A DNA stretch of 32,834 nucleotides from Actinomadura flavalba DSM 45200 (GCF_000374305.1 NZ_KB894108.1:1-32834), one strand, 5' to 3'. Positions 1 to 6,683 are shown, counted from the stretch's first letter. The notes: generated by a model from the sequence alone, not told the origin. Translations and numbers: made by a program.

Positions 1-1
1 C

Positions 2-307
2 GCCGAGGCGATGCGCCGTCAGCTCGCGGAGCTGTGGTCAGCGGCGTGCCAGCCGCACATCACCATTCAGATCGTCCCGTTCTCACACCCCGGACATCTC
101 GGCCTGGATGGCAGCGTGACGCTCTTCACGTTCGATGATGACGACCCAGAGCTGGACGTCGCCCACGTCGAGGGCCAAGCCGGCCCGGTCTACCTGGAGA
201 GTGCCGACGCGGTGGGTCGCGCCCGCGCTACTCTCGCGGATGTTGCGAGTGCGGCGATGTCCCCGGACGCAAGCCGGGAGATGCTCGCCGGACTGGCGAA
301 CGCGTAA
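2..307 (+). CDS. DUF5753-type XRE-family regulator, C-terminal part (5' end outside window)
   Basis: The reading frame is open from the first bases of the window, so this is the tail (about 101 residues) of a longer protein. The sequence (ITIQIVPFSHPGHLGLDGS, then an FDD/E patch, a VAHVEG strand and a YLES segment followed by a helix) matches the end of the DUF5753 domain as known from actinobacterial Scr1/XRE regulators, in which an N-terminal helix-turn-helix precedes DUF5753. The HTH would lie left of the window. The DUF397 gene directly downstream on the same strand is the usual partner of this family, which supports the call. Such pairs are numerous in filamentous actinobacteria; some are developmental or toxin-antitoxin-like regulators. 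The function of this copy is unknown. Confidence 0.8.
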   Translation, partial: AEAMRRQLAELWSAACQPHITIQIVPFSHPGHLGLDGSVTLFTFDDDDPELDVAHVEGQAGPVYLESADAVGRARATLADVASAAMSPDASREMLAGLANA

Positions 308-333
308 CCCACTTTGCGATGAACGGAGTGCTC

Positions 334-534
334 ATGCTGCATGAGCTATCACGCGCCCAATGGCGCAAAAGTCGGCGATCTGGCACAGGCGAAAATTGCG
401 TCGAACTGGCGCAGGTCGTCGCCCTCATGGCCATCCGTGACTCCAAGCGCCCAGCGGCCCCGCCCATCCTCCTGCGAGCGTCCGCCTGGCGCGCGACGGC
501 CGTGGCGATCCGCGCTGGCGCGTACGACCTGTAG
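334..534 (+). CDS. DUF397 domain protein (small partner of the DUF5753 regulator)
   Basis: A 66-residue protein. The pattern W-RKS-RSG-GENCVE-A near the N-terminus, a VALMAIRDSKRP segment in the middle and a C-terminal IRAGAYDL is the DUF397 signature. The ATG at 334 is preferred because GGAG at 325-328 sits five bases upstream; an in-frame ATG at 319 has no good ribosome site. It follows the DUF5753 gene by 26 bases and probably shares its transcript. Family members are small cytoplasmic partners of DUF5753 regulators, proposed to act in toxin-antitoxin-like or developmental control. A strong hairpin just after the stop ends the unit. Confidence 0.82.
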   Translation: MLHELSRAQWRKSRRSGTGENCVELAQVVALMAIRDSKRPAAPPILLRASAWRATAVAIRAGAYDL

Positions 535-541
535 CCCTCAC

Positions 542-586
542 GCAAAGGGCCCCGGCGGTGCTGCCGCCGGGGCCCTCCCACTTTGC
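542..586. terminator. Strong hairpin terminator, probably bidirectional
   Basis: A perfect 12-bp stem (547-558 with 564-575, GGGCCCCGGCGG) with a 5-base loop lies seven bases after the DUF397 stop. It is flanked by GCAAAG (542-547) and CTTTGC (581-586), which can extend the stem and give A- and T-rich edges on both sides. It suits termination of the plus-strand DUF397 transcript and could also stop minus-strand reading from the partition genes. Confidence 0.75.
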
Positions 587-686
587 ACTCACGAGCGTAG
601 CTTGTCCGCAGGCAAGTACTAGGGCACAAAGACCCGAATGTTCCTTCCGGGATGGTTTTCTTGCGGGCGTTTTCTGACACGATCTG

Positions 687-720
687 ACTAGTTGGCTAGC
701 TGGCCAGCTAGCCAACTAGT
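687..720. repeat. Perfect 34-bp palindrome next to parA/RHH genes; candidate centromere or operator
   Basis: All 17 base pairs around the centre (703/704) match. Each arm is two related 8-bp units, CTAGTTGG and CTAGCTGG, so the site holds four half-sites in mirror arrangement at 8-bp spacing. It begins three bases beyond the stop of the minus-strand putative ribbon-helix-helix gene (724). It is less GC-rich than its surroundings and built on CTAG, a rare tetranucleotide in many bacterial genomes. It could be the binding site of the RHH partition protein (parS-like), an operator, or simply a terminator hairpin; the internal repeats argue for protein binding. Confidence 0.65.
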
Positions 721-723
721 TGA

Positions 724-1152
724 TCAGAAGCCCCGCGCGCGCAGCCACTCGTCCAGGGCGAGGGCGATCTGGACGCGCTGCTCGACGTCGTTGAACGCGG
801 CGTACTGCCTGCTGCGCCGCCGCAGGTTAAGCACGGCGGGCACCCGCACGCTGATCTGCTCGGTCTCCTCACGCTCCATGGGCCGGAGCACGTCCCGCGC
901 GTCCGGCGCGGTCGCCCCGGCGAGCGTCGGCTGGGGCAGGTACCCGAACGCTCGGACCGGACCGTGCTCCGGCGGCGGCGGGTCGTGCGGGGGCGAGGCC
1001 GGGGCCGCCGCGTCGGGCACGACGGCGAGCGTTCCCCCGGACGCCTCGGTCGGCGTCGGCTGGGTCGGGGCGGTGGGCGGGGTGGTGTCGTCCACGGTGG
1101 ACGGCGTGGGCGGGGCGCCGAGGCGGCGGCCCTTGCGGGGCTGGTCGCTCAC
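724..1152 (-). CDS. Putative ribbon-helix-helix ParB-like partner of ParA
   Basis: 142 residues. The first ~90 are a disordered Pro/Thr/Ala-rich tail starting with a basic patch (RKGRRLG). The last ~45 (EQISVRVPAVLNLRRRS, then two predicted helices ending DEWLRARGF) look like a short beta-strand plus two helices, as in ribbon-helix-helix DNA-binding proteins. Its GTG start overlaps the parA stop as GTGA, so the pair is translationally coupled. In type Ib partition systems a small ParA is paired with an RHH protein that binds a centromere of short repeats, often with a flexible arm that stimulates the ATPase. Seen: size, charge, coupling and position. Inferred: RHH fold and partition role, without an alignment. 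Confidence 0.62.
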   Translation of the reverse strand: MSDQPRKGRRLGAPPTPSTVDDTTPPTAPTQPTPTEASGGTLAVVPDAAAPASPPHDPPPPEHGPVRAFGYLPQPTLAGATAPDARDVLRPMEREETEQISVRVPAVLNLRRRSRQYAAFNDVEQRVQIALALDEWLRARGF

Positions 1153-1787
1153 GCGTTCACCGCCAGGTCCTGCTCGACCTCGGCCAGCAGGGCCTCGTAC
1201 TCGCCGACGTCGGACGGCGCGGTGCCGTAGGCGCGGGAGTACAGGACGCGGGCGCCGATGGTGGTCTCCACGAGCGGGTGCCCGTCGCGCTGCATCTGCT
1301 CGCGCCAGCGGGCGGGCTCGGCCGACCGGCCGTCGGCCCGGACGATGACGACGTAGGCGAGCAGCCCGCGCCGGTTGCGGGCGGCGCCGCGCTCGGCCGA
1401 CGCGAGGGTCGCGGCGACGCGGCGGGCGTCGGCGGCCGCCGGCGCGAGCGGCATCAGCAGCACGTCGGAGACCGACGCGGCCGCCTCCAGCAGGTGCGGG
1501 GCGCCGCCGCCGACGTCGACCACGACGACGTCGTGCGCCTGGGCCTGGCGGCCGATCTCGTCGGCGATGTCGTCGTAGGTGTGCCGGACGACCGTGACCG
1601 GCAGCGCGTCACCGGCCAGGCGGGCCCAGTCGTGCGCGCTCTGCGAGGTCGGGTCGGCGTCCAGGACGACGACGCGGCGCCCGCTCCGGGCGTAGCGCAG
1701 CGCGATGAACATGGCGGACGTGGTCTTGCCGCTGCCGCCCTTGAGCATCCCGAGCGTGATGACGATCGGGCGGTGGGACTCGGTCAT
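1149..1787 (-). CDS. parA: ParA-type partition ATPase (small, type Ib-like)
   Basis: 212 residues, with no N-terminal HTH extension. The deviant Walker A box KGGSGKTT is at about residues 16-23, followed by the VVVLDADPTSQSA segment (the conserved Asp of switch I) and a VVVVDVGGG Walker B/switch II. This is the MinD/ParA family, which uses ATP-dependent binding to DNA to position plasmids or other cargo. The ATG at 1787 was chosen because GGAGA lies about 10 bases upstream and the family usually begins a few residues before the Walker A strand. A terminator hairpin (1835-1863) and tandem 8-bp repeats (1808-1823) lie just upstream, so it probably has its own regulated promoter. It is coupled to the downstream RHH-like gene. 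An integrated-element partition system is the best reading; chromosome segregation proper is unlikely. Confidence 0.88.
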   Translation of the reverse strand: MTESHRPIVITLGMLKGGSGKTTSAMFIALRYARSGRRVVVLDADPTSQSAHDWARLAGDALPVTVVRHTYDDIADEIGRQAQAHDVVVVDVGGGAPHLLEAAASVSDVLLMPLAPAAADARRVAATLASAERGAARNRRGLLAYVVIVRADGRSAEPARWREQMQRDGHPLVETTIGARVLYSRAYGTAPSDVGEYEALLAEVEQDLAVNA

Positions 1788-1807
1788 GTGTAGGGTTCTC
1801 CGTGTCT

Positions 1808-1823
1808 GTGATCTGGTGATCTG
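1808..1823. promoter_or_regulatory. Tandem GTGATCTG repeats upstream of parA: candidate operator
   Basis: GTGATCTG occurs twice head to tail (1808-1815, 1816-1823), 20 bases before the parA start on the minus strand, where it reads CAGATCAC twice. Ribbon-helix-helix partition proteins typically bind short tandem repeats in their own promoters (the omega protein heptads contain ATCAC). The placement between the upstream terminator and parA fits autoregulation by the RHH-like partner. No convincing -10/-35 pair was identified. Confidence 0.45.
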
Positions 1824-1834
1824 GGTTTCCGGGC

Positions 1835-1863
1835 GGGCCCGGCGGCGCGCAGCCGCCGGGCCC
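1835..1863 (-). terminator. Hairpin between the zinc-finger gene and parA
   Basis: A perfect 12-bp stem GGGCCCGGCGGC (1835-1846) with 1852-1863 and a 5-base loop lies eight bases after the stop of the upstream 89-residue gene on the minus strand. It lacks a clear T tract, as is common in high-GC actinobacteria. It would separate parA and its partner from the upstream genes. Confidence 0.6.
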
Positions 1864-1870
1864 GTGTCGT

Positions 1871-2140
1871 TCAGAGGGTGTGCGTACGCCCGTCGGCCAG
1901 CTGGATGATGGCCGGGTGGTTGCAGTCGGCTGCGCACTCGGCGCCGCACTGGTGGCACCGGTTGCAGTACGGGCTGCCGCCGCAGTAGCAGCAGTGGTCG
2001 GGCGTAACCTCGCCGCGGCCGCCGCAGGCGTCGCAGACGTCGCCGTATTCGTTCCGGTCGCCGCTGCCCTCGCACCAGCTGCAGGTGTAGGTGTCGGCGT
2101 CGTCGTCGCAGATCTCGCAGCGCTGGTCCTGCTCGGTCAC
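1871..2140 (-). CDS. Cysteine-rich zinc-ribbon protein (DnaJ-like CxxC repeats)
   Basis: 89 residues with 14 cysteines arranged mostly as CxxC pairs: CEIC, CSWC-EGSG, CDACGGRG, CCYCGG, CNRCHQC, then a C-x3-C pair. The CxxCxGxG-like units resemble the zinc-finger domain of DnaJ, which binds two zinc ions and unfolded protein, but there is no J domain. The GTG start overlaps the previous stop as GTGA, so it is translated together with the 95-residue protein upstream. A role as a small metal-binding adaptor is inferred; no specific family name can be given. A hairpin terminator follows the stop. Confidence 0.7.
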   Translation of the reverse strand: MTEQDQRCEICDDDADTYTCSWCEGSGDRNEYGDVCDACGGRGEVTPDHCCYCGGSPYCNRCHQCGAECAADCNHPAIIQLADGRTHTL

Positions 2141-2424
2141 GTGAGCCTCCGGCGGCGGCCCGAGGGCAGCTGCCGCTGCGGCGTCGGGCGGGGCTCGCCA
2201 GCCGTGGCGGTCGTGGTCGGCGGGTCCGCAAGCAGGTAGACGTCGCCGTACTGGAGCACCTGGCCGTCGACCTTCCGCGAGGGCCTCGGCGGCTGGGTGA
2301 TGTTGACGTCGACCTGGCCCTGCGCCAGGGCGGGCAGCAGGTCCAGCAGCCGCTTCACCTCGGCGACGTCGTCGGGGTCGCCGACCATCCGCAGCTGGAC
2401 CGGGCGCACACTCTTGGGGGCCAT
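2137..2424 (-). CDS. Hypothetical 95-residue protein
   Basis: No family recognised. The protein starts MAPKSVRPVQLRMVGDPDDVAEVKR and has one probable helix (VKRLLDLLPALAQGQVDV), a short beta-rich middle (GQVLQYGDVYLLAD) and a basic, disordered C-terminus ending RRRRLT. A clear ribosome site (AGGAG, six bases before the ATG at 2424) supports the start. It begins 11 bases after the phosphatase gene stop and overlaps the downstream zinc-ribbon gene by four bases, so it belongs to the same operon. The basic tail could bind nucleic acid, but this is only a guess. Confidence 0.6.
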   Translation of the reverse strand: MAPKSVRPVQLRMVGDPDDVAEVKRLLDLLPALAQGQVDVNITQPPRPSRKVDGQVLQYGDVYLLADPPTTTATAGEPRPTPQRQLPSGRRRRLT

Positions 2425-2435
2425 GGGACTCCTGT

Positions 2436-3125
2436 TCAGGGGGTGAGGACGATGACGGTGGCGTCGTCGCGGTACTCGTCCGCGTCCGGTTCCACGGCGG
2501 CGACGAGCGCGTCGGCTAGGGCCTGCGGCTCGCCGTCGCCGTGATCGCGCAGCAGCCGCTCGAACGCGCCGTCGGGCAGGCCGTCGGGGACGCCGTCGGA
2601 GGTGAGCAGGATGGTCTGCCAGGCGGAGATCTCGGCCTGGCAGATCGTCGCCGGCGTCGCGCGCCGCAGGGTCGTGCGCACCCAGTTGTCGTGTTCGGCG
2701 GCGAGTTCGAGCGGGGCGCCGTTGTGGCGCAAGAACTGGCCCATGGTGTGGACGGTGGTGGCCTGCACGAGCTCCTTGCCGTCCCAACCGTAGGCGACGG
2801 CGTCCCCGATCCAGTAGATGTCCACGGGGTCGCCGTCGCCGTGGTCGATCGCGACGACGGCGACCCCGTCCGGCGCCCAGCCATCAGCGTCGGGGGACGC
2901 GATCATCTGGTGACCGGTCATCAGCCCGGCCAGGCCGCCGCGCTGCGCCGCCACCCTCGCGACCGCGGCTGCGACCAGCCGCATCGTGTCCGCAAGGTGG
3001 CCGCTGTTGCCGATGCCGTCGATCACCACGGCGGCGGTCGTGCCGTCGGCGGCGGTGAACGAGGCCGCCGCGTCGGCGTTGTGGGGGCGGACGCCTCGTC
3101 GCGTCGCGCTGGCGATGTTCGTCAT
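2436..3125 (-). CDS. PP2C-family (PPM) protein phosphatase
   Basis: 229 residues, the size of a minimal catalytic domain. Motifs in order: N-A-D near residue 15 (first metal site region), VVIDGIGNSG (the DGxG core, about 34-42), VDIYWIGDAVAY (the GD motif), LLTSDGVPDGL (the SDG metal motif) and a C-terminal DDATVIVL. These are the expected acidic residues of a Mn/Mg-dependent Ser/Thr phosphatase. No sensor or membrane segment is present, so it should be cytoplasmic. It lies 27 bases after a tiny membrane-like gene and 11 before the 95-residue gene, inside the same operon. PPM phosphatases of this short type are found on actinobacterial mobile elements; the substrate here is unknown. Confidence 0.85.
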   Translation of the reverse strand: MTNIASATRRGVRPHNADAAASFTAADGTTAAVVIDGIGNSGHLADTMRLVAAAVARVAAQRGGLAGLMTGHQMIASPDADGWAPDGVAVVAIDHGDGDPVDIYWIGDAVAYGWDGKELVQATTVHTMGQFLRHNGAPLELAAEHDNWVRTTLRRATPATICQAEISAWQTILLTSDGVPDGLPDGAFERLLRDHGDGEPQALADALVAAVEPDADEYRDDATVIVLTP

Positions 3126-3152
3126 GCAGACGTTCCTCTCGGTCGTAGATGA

Positions 3153-3278
3153 TCAGTGCCGGAGCCAGCCGACGGCGTCGCTGGCGATGATCACGGCGGC
3201 GAGCACGGCGTGCGCGACGACCAGGTCGCCAGCGCGCCGGGCCGCCGTCCGGATGATCCGGCGGGTCTCGTCACGCAC
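3153..3278 (-). CDS. Small 41-residue protein with one hydrophobic helix
   Basis: The frame begins with GTG at 3278, overlapping the end of the upstream gene by eight bases. An Arg-rich N-terminal segment (RDETRRIIRTAARR) is followed by one hydrophobic stretch (LVVAHAVLAAVIIASDAVGW), consistent with a single-span membrane peptide with its positive end inside. It is wedged between two real genes with operon-like spacing and would leave an unexplained 145-base gap if not coding. No family recognised; length and context are the main evidence. Confidence 0.5.
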   Translation of the reverse strand: MRDETRRIIRTAARRAGDLVVAHAVLAAVIIASDAVGWLRH

Positions 3279-3726
3279 GGTCGGCGTTGAACGTGTGGCA
3301 GGCGCCGCAGTACCGGTTCGCGACGTCGTCGGGGTGGTACGAGTCACGGCAGCAGCGCGGGCACATGAAGCTCGGCTGGTCACCGCGGGCCTCGGCCAGC
3401 ACATCGGCCGCCGCCAGAAGGCCGTCCGTCAGCCAGGCCGGGGCGTTGCGCTGGAGGGTGTACGCCAGCAGCCGTGCCTCGGTCGGGCGGGTGATCTGGA
3501 ACGGGTTGGCCTGCCCGTCACGGACGAGGTGGAGCTTCGGCGCCATCGCCTCGCCCGCCGTGACGACCTGGAACACACTGACCTCCAGGTACTCGCCGCC
3601 GTCGTTGCCGTCCGTGACCAGGACCCGATGGACGCGCAGCGTGCGGAGGCCGGAGTCGTGTCCGTTCGGCAATCGGCACCACGACGGGCACGCCGCGAGG
3701 CCCGGCGCCGAGGCGTTCGCGGTCAC
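3271..3726 (-). CDS. DUF6907-like protein with a C-terminal zinc ribbon
   Basis: 151 residues. The N-terminal CPSWC motif followed by NGHDSG and a strand-rich domain (about residues 13-85) resembles DUF6907 proteins of actinobacterial mobile elements. The C-terminus holds two CxxC-type pairs, CPRCC and YCGACH, a classical zinc ribbon. The GTG start overlaps the upstream stop as GTGA. Neighbours are other small Cys-rich proteins, which suggests metal-dependent nucleic-acid or protein contacts in the element's own biology. Domain assignment is from pattern recall only; no catalytic residues are evident. Confidence 0.65.
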   Translation of the reverse strand: MTANASAPGLAACPSWCRLPNGHDSGLRTLRVHRVLVTDGNDGGEYLEVSVFQVVTAGEAMAPKLHLVRDGQANPFQITRPTEARLLAYTLQRNAPAWLTDGLLAAADVLAEARGDQPSFMCPRCCRDSYHPDDVANRYCGACHTFNADRA

Positions 3727-4316
3727 CGGAACGCCTCGGCGGCCTTGACGGCCAGGGCGCGGTCGGCGGCGGCCTCGGCCACCACCCACCGCACCGCGGC
3801 CCCCCGCGAGGGGAACGTGGTGTCGCCCGCGTTGCGGCGGACGGAGTAGGTGTCGGAGGTGAGGCCGACGCCAGCGCTCCACCGCAGCGCCCCGCGCTGG
3901 GTGCGGTGGTGGCACACCAGCCCGAGGACCGCGGCGGGCGTGCGCGGTGCGTCCTGGTGCTCGGTGAGGTAGTACAGGTCCGGGCCGTCGCCGGGGCGGT
4001 AGGCCGGCAGCGGCCCGGGGTGCAGCCACACCCCGTGCTGGCGGACCGGCGGCGACCCGTACCCCATGGCGGCCGTGGTGGTCAGCGTGGTCTCGTCCGG
4101 GCGGCTGTCCGTGCGGACCAGGCACGCTACGCCGCACTCCCGGCACAGGTACCGGGTGGTCGTCTCGGTGTAGTTGCCGCCGCGTTCGGCGACTCGCAGC
4201 CGCAGCTGCTCGTGCTGCGAGACCTCCCACAGGGAGGTGCCGACGCGCGAGCACTCCTTGTCGTGCTCGGCGAACGGCCGCGTGCGGAAATAGTGATCAC
4301 TGGCGAGCAGGCGCAT
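3723..4316 (-). CDS. Hypothetical 197-residue protein with a small Cys motif
   Basis: No family recognised. The ATG at 4316 has GGAG five bases upstream. A YLCRECGVACLV motif near residues 57-68 could hold a metal, and the second half (GLVCHHRTQRGALRW, then a VRWVVAEAAADRALAVKAAEAFR helix) appears alpha/beta. It is the first gene after the recombinase terminator and is coupled to the DUF6907-like gene by a GTGA overlap, so it probably opens the small-gene operon. Its base composition is like its neighbours. Function unknown. Confidence 0.6.
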   Translation of the reverse strand: MRLLASDHYFRTRPFAEHDKECSRVGTSLWEVSQHEQLRLRVAERGGNYTETTTRYLCRECGVACLVRTDSRPDETTLTTTAAMGYGSPPVRQHGVWLHPGPLPAYRPGDGPDLYYLTEHQDAPRTPAAVLGLVCHHRTQRGALRWSAGVGLTSDTYSVRRNAGDTTFPSRGAAVRWVVAEAAADRALAVKAAEAFR

Positions 4317-4343
4317 CTGGACTCCAGGTACGGGGAAGGGGCG

Positions 4344-4369
4344 CCGGGCCCGCCCGCAGGCGGGCCCGG
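4344..4369 (-). terminator. Hairpin terminator after the recombinase gene
   Basis: A perfect 11-bp stem CCGGGCCCGCC (4344-4354) with 4359-4369 and a 4-base loop begins seven bases beyond the recombinase stop on the minus strand. It suggests the recombinase is transcribed separately from the small-gene operon that starts at 4316. Confidence 0.65.
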
Positions 4370-4376
4370 TGGTGGG

Positions 4377-5291
4377 TCAGCTGCTCTTGCGGCGGCGGCG
4401 GACGGCGCGGAGGCGGCGACCGGGCTGGATCGCCGCGACGGCAGCGCTGGCGGCGGTGTCGCCGATCGCGGTGTACCGCGCGGTGGTGGAGGGGTCCTGA
4501 TGGCCGAGCAGCTCCTGGGTGAGCCGCAGGTCGCGGTCGACCGCGTAGACGGCCGTGGCGAACCGGTGCCGGAGCTGGTGCATCGTCTCCACAACACCGC
4601 AGCGGTGCAGGTGCTGGTTGCCCAGGTAGCTGACCCTGTTGCGGGAGACGTGGCCGTTGGAGCCGTCGAGTCGCGGGAAGAGCCAGAGGCGGCGGGTGCG
4701 GAGGGTTTCCTCCAGCTCGGCCAGGACGTAGTCGCTCAGGGCGACCTGACGTTCGTGCTGGCCCTTGCCGGTGATGTGGATGAACGGCTGCGGTGAGGTG
4801 TCGTAGACGTCGCGGCGGCGCAGCACCGAGATCTCGCAGCAGCGGAGGCCGACGTATCCGGCCAGCACCAGCCAGGGCCGGATACGAGGCGGCGCGCAGT
4901 CGATGGCGTGTTCGAGCCGATCGTCGGCGATGGGCCGAGGCAGCCGACGCGGCAGCCGAGGCAGCGGCACGCCGAGCGCGGGGTTCTCGGCGAGGTGTCC
5001 GGCCTTGACGGCCCAGCTGTAGAAGCTGCGCAGGTAGGCGACGTAGGTCGTGATGGTGACGTCGGCGATCGTGAGGCTGGCACGCCACGTGACGAACGTG
5101 GGGCCGTCGACGTCCATCAGGCCCAGTCGCTGCTCGCCCTGCTGCTCCTGGAGCCAGCGGTCGAGCCGGATGATCTGGTTGCGGTAGTTGTGAATGGTGC
5201 TGTCGGCGTTGCCTTCGAGCCGCATCCAGGCGGTGTACTCCTGCACCAACGCGGCGTCGTTGCCATACCAGGTGTGCCCGTGCTGAGTCAT
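4377..5291 (-). CDS. Tyrosine recombinase / phage-type integrase
   Basis: 304 residues, typical XerC/D size. An N-terminal SAM-like core-binding domain (about 10-110, with YTAWMRLEG and FYSWAVKAGHL) is followed by the catalytic domain. All active-site residues are visible: Arg150 (GLRCCEIS), Lys176 (ITGKGQ), His238-x-x-Arg241 (HQLRHRFAT), His264 (LLGHQD) and the nucleophile Tyr273 (ARYT). The enzyme should therefore be active in site-specific strand exchange. GGGAG eight bases before the ATG at 5291 supports this start. It borders conserved chromosomal genes to the right and a plasmid-like module to the left, as an element integrase would. No tRNA gene or obvious attachment repeat was found beside it. 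An alternative is a resident Xer-like resolvase of a plasmid-derived block. Confidence 0.9.
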   Translation of the reverse strand: MTQHGHTWYGNDAALVQEYTAWMRLEGNADSTIHNYRNQIIRLDRWLQEQQGEQRLGLMDVDGPTFVTWRASLTIADVTITTYVAYLRSFYSWAVKAGHLAENPALGVPLPRLPRRLPRPIADDRLEHAIDCAPPRIRPWLVLAGYVGLRCCEISVLRRRDVYDTSPQPFIHITGKGQHERQVALSDYVLAELEETLRTRRLWLFPRLDGSNGHVSRNRVSYLGNQHLHRCGVVETMHQLRHRFATAVYAVDRDLRLTQELLGHQDPSTTARYTAIGDTAASAAVAAIQPGRRLRAVRRRRKSS

Positions 5292-5516
5292 GCTGCGTGC
5301 TCCCGTACGCGCGGTGTCATGACGGGGGCGGGTGCTGGTCCCGGGGTCGGGGCTTCCCGGGAGGCCAGCCGAGCAGCTGCTTGGGCAGATCATGCGGCCA
5401 CCGCCACCGGCGAATCAAGCCCTTGAATCTGGACCGATCCCGCTGCACGCGCGGGCGCGCGATCCCACGTCCGCGCCCGTCGAAACGCGTAGAAGGGGTG
5501 GATAAAGACCAATTCG

Positions 5517-6476
5517 TTACCCCGCGGTGCGGGTATCCGGGCCTGCCGGGTACCCGCGCGGGCGGCGGCGGGGGAGGGCGAGGAGGACGAGGCTCGCGGT
5601 GAGCAGGGCGAGGCCCGCGACGGCCGGGGCGCCGAGGTGTTCGCCTAGGAGGGTGAGGCCGATCAGGGCGGCGACGGCCGGTTCGGCGAGGGTGAGGGTG
5701 GTGGCGGTCGCCGCCGTGGTGGTGCGCAGGCCGCGCGCGAACAGCCGGTAGGCGGCCGCGATCGTGACGACGCCGAGGTAGAGGGTGACGGCGAGGCCGG
5801 TCCCGGACGCCGCCCACGCCGTCCCCGACACGGCCAGGACGGGCAGCAGCACGAGCGCGGCGCCGCCGAACAGCGCGCCGGTGACGGCGCGGTCGTCGAC
5901 CCCGGCGGCGATCAGCCGCGCGGTGATCACCGTGTAGACGGTGTAGACGAACCCGCTGAGCAGCGCGAGCAGCACGCCGCCGGGCTCGGCGCCCGCGTCG
6001 GCGCCGCCGCCGACGAGCAGCGCGCAGCCCGCCACGGCGCCGCCGGTGGCGGTGAGCCACCGCCCGCCGAGCCCGCGCCGCACGATCAGCCCCGCGAACG
6101 CGGGCGCGCTGCCGAGCGACACGACGGTCGCGACGGCGACGCCGGTCCGCCCGACGGCGGCGTAGTAGGCCGTCTGGTACGCGGCGGCGCACCCGACGCC
6201 GACGGCGACGACGGCCACGCCCCGCCGGCCCCGCCGCAGCAGCGCGGCGAGCGGCGCCCGCGCGGTCGCGAGCGCGAGGACGAGCAGCAGCAGCCCGCCG
6301 ACGACGATCCGCGCGGACGACACCGCGACCGACGACCCTCCGGCGAGCGTGGACACGGGCCCGGCGGTGCCCCACAGGCACGCGGCGGTGAGGATGGCGG
6401 CCGTCCCGCCCGATCGCGGGGACGGCGAGGTGTTCGCGGCGCGCGTGACGGGGCGCGCGACAGTGCTTTCGGACAC
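5517..6476 (-). CDS. EamA/DMT-family transporter (10 membrane spans)
   Basis: 319 residues, with two EamA repeats of five hydrophobic helices each and the typical N-terminal ACLWGTAGPVSTLA and second-repeat LAEPAVAALIGLTLLGEHLG signatures. EamA proteins are inner-membrane metabolite exporters, many for amino acids or related compounds. The GTG at 6476 is chosen because AGGAG lies seven bases upstream; the frame continues further up without an ATG or GTG. It is downstream of the DAHP synthase on the same strand but separated by a terminator and a structured leader. The location next to aromatic biosynthesis suggests, but does not show, an aromatic substrate. The region between the recombinase start and this stop (5292-5516) has no recognisable gene. 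Confidence 0.85.
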   Translation of the reverse strand: MSESTVARPVTRAANTSPSPRSGGTAAILTAACLWGTAGPVSTLAGGSSVAVSSARIVVGGLLLLVLALATARAPLAALLRRGRRGVAVVAVGVGCAAAYQTAYYAAVGRTGVAVATVVSLGSAPAFAGLIVRRGLGGRWLTATGGAVAGCALLVGGGADAGAEPGGVLLALLSGFVYTVYTVITARLIAAGVDDRAVTGALFGGAALVLLPVLAVSGTAWAASGTGLAVTLYLGVVTIAAAYRLFARGLRTTTAATATTLTLAEPAVAALIGLTLLGEHLGAPAVAGLALLTASLVLLALPRRRPRGYPAGPDTRTAG

Positions 6477-6554
6477 GAGGAAACTCCTGGATGCGATCCT
6501 CGTCCGCCGACGACGGCGGACGACACGGACGATGACGAACTGATCCGTGTCCGA
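6469..6554 (-). promoter_or_regulatory. Structured 5' leader of the EamA gene with alternative pairings
   Basis: On the minus strand two adjacent hairpins precede the start: GACACGGA (6551-6544) with TCCGTGTC (6529-6522), then an 8-bp stem at 6521-6514 and 6509-6502. The upstream strand TCGGACACG (6554-6546) is also a perfect 9-base complement of CGTGTCCGA (6477-6469), which contains the GTG start codon. The two pairings are mutually exclusive, the arrangement expected of a translational attenuator. The trigger is not visible. Confidence 0.4.
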
Positions 6555-6683
6555 GGCGCAGCAGAGGAGCGACGGGCGCGCACGGCGCCGGGTCGCAGGA
6601 CTCAGCGGAAGAAGCTCACCACGCCCCGGCTAGGAGCGGGGCGGTCCGCAGTTCGGCGTCCAGTAGTCCATGCAGGGAGGATA

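Noticed and set aside
228..715. Minus-strand frames across the DUF397 gene and the 34-bp palindrome.
   Set aside because: They are antisense to the better supported DUF397 gene and terminator and show no recognisable domain.
5292..5516. Possible attachment site or tRNA gene next to the recombinase.
   Set aside because: No cloverleaf, T-loop motif or obvious direct repeat with the left part of the block could be found by eye.
6630..6671. A 13-codon minus-strand frame with Tyr-Trp (MDYWTPNCGPPRS) between aroF and the EamA gene, near a small hairpin, resembling a leader peptide.
   Set aside because: No ribosome site or promoter is visible and only one Trp and one Tyr are present; it lies after the aroF terminator. 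Could be revisited if conserved.
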